DNA of 6,493 nt, taken from Bacillota bacterium (lineage in GTDB: Bacteria > Bacillota > Sulfobacillia > RBS10-35). A program made the translations under genes and the position numbers. Of the stretch, positions 6,238 to 6,493 are shown piece after piece; position 1 is the stretch's first letter, and the number at the start of each line of letters is the position of its first letter. The notes below the pieces were generated by a model, which saw only the letters and a program-made list of their open reading frames with translations, did no database searches and had not been told where the DNA came from. The stretch lies in contig JASBVX010000082.1 of assembly GCA_029960865.1 (NCBI GenBank), positions 1 through 6,493 of the forward strand, read 5' to 3'.

Positions 6238-6493
6238 ATGTTGCAGAGGTATGTGGCTACGTTTTCCATCGTCGCTGCCGACCTGGAAGCGGGAGAATGG
6301 GGGATCGCCGTGGCCTCCAAATTCCTAAGCGTGGGGAGCGTGGTCCCATGGGCCCGGGCTCCCATCGGGGCAGTGGCCACCCAATCTTACGCCCATACTG
6401 GCTTTGGCCCCCAGGGGCTCTCCCTCATGGAAAGAGGGCTTTCGGCCCAGGCAGCCTTGGAAACCCTTTTGGGGGAAGATCCCCAGCGGGAGC
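6238..6493 (+). CDS. DUF1028 family protein, Ntn-hydrolase-like fold (3' end outside window)
   Basis: The first 85 codons are present. ATFSIVAADLEAGEWGIAVA (7-26), ASKFLSVGSVVPWARA (26-41), GAVATQSYAHTGFGPQGL (44-61) and GLSAQAALETLL (67-78) match the conserved N-terminal half of DUF1028 as I know it. That family is of unknown function but has been placed in the Ntn-hydrolase fold group, and some members carry a C-terminal peptidoglycan-binding domain. Whether this one does cannot be seen. There is no signal peptide, so it is probably cytoplasmic. By analogy with other Ntn enzymes, a Thr or Ser in the TFS stretch (residues 9-11) might be the nucleophile after trimming, but I cannot confirm that. 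Its position directly behind dppC suggests that it acts on imported peptides or their breakdown products. The family call is firm; the reaction is unknown. Confidence 0.9.
   Translation, partial: MLQRYVATFSIVAADLEAGEWGIAVASKFLSVGSVVPWARAPIGAVATQSYAHTGFGPQGLSLMERGLSAQAALETLLGEDPQRE

Overview
The window is a peptide-uptake and amide-hydrolase locus built as two divergent transcription units. Base composition is roughly 60% G+C by eye. There are strong Shine-Dalgarno sites, frequent GTG starts, and a substrate-binding protein exported as a lipoprotein. Together these suggest a moderately GC-rich Gram-positive-type bacterium, perhaps a thermophilic Firmicutes relative, but nothing in the window fixes the taxon.

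Leftward unit (minus strand): 2579-882 encodes a cytoplasmic gamma-glutamyltransferase-family Ntn hydrolase of the YwrD/HpxW-like branch. A 252-bp spacer follows, with an 11-bp hairpin just after the stop codon. Then comes the first 209 codons of a DppD/OppD-type ABC ATPase (629 to the window edge). Its DppF/OppF partner is not in view and may lie beyond base 1.

Divergent control region: 2580-2734 (155 bp) holds the start signals of both units and a perfect 10-bp inverted repeat.

Rightward unit (plus strand): a DppA-like lipoprotein binding protein (2735-4345), a DppB-type permease (4394-5338), a DppC-type permease (5355-6215) and the first 85 codons of a DUF1028 protein (6238 to the window edge). 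The binding-protein gene and dppB are separated by 48 bp that fold into hairpins. The remaining gaps are only 16 and 22 bp, so dppB, dppC and the DUF1028 gene are probably cotranscribed.

Working model: the lipoprotein captures a short peptide or related amide outside the cell, DppB/DppC form the membrane channel, and DppD (plus an unseen partner) powers import. Two proteins of the Ntn-hydrolase fold, one on each strand, then act on the cargo in the cytoplasm. The GGT-like enzyme keeps the catalytic threonine. By eye it lacks the residues that canonical GGTs use to hold a gamma-glutamyl group, so the real substrate is open. That, and the pairing with DUF1028, are the most interesting points. 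The region is otherwise ordinary: I saw no mobile element, CRISPR array, tRNA or rRNA.
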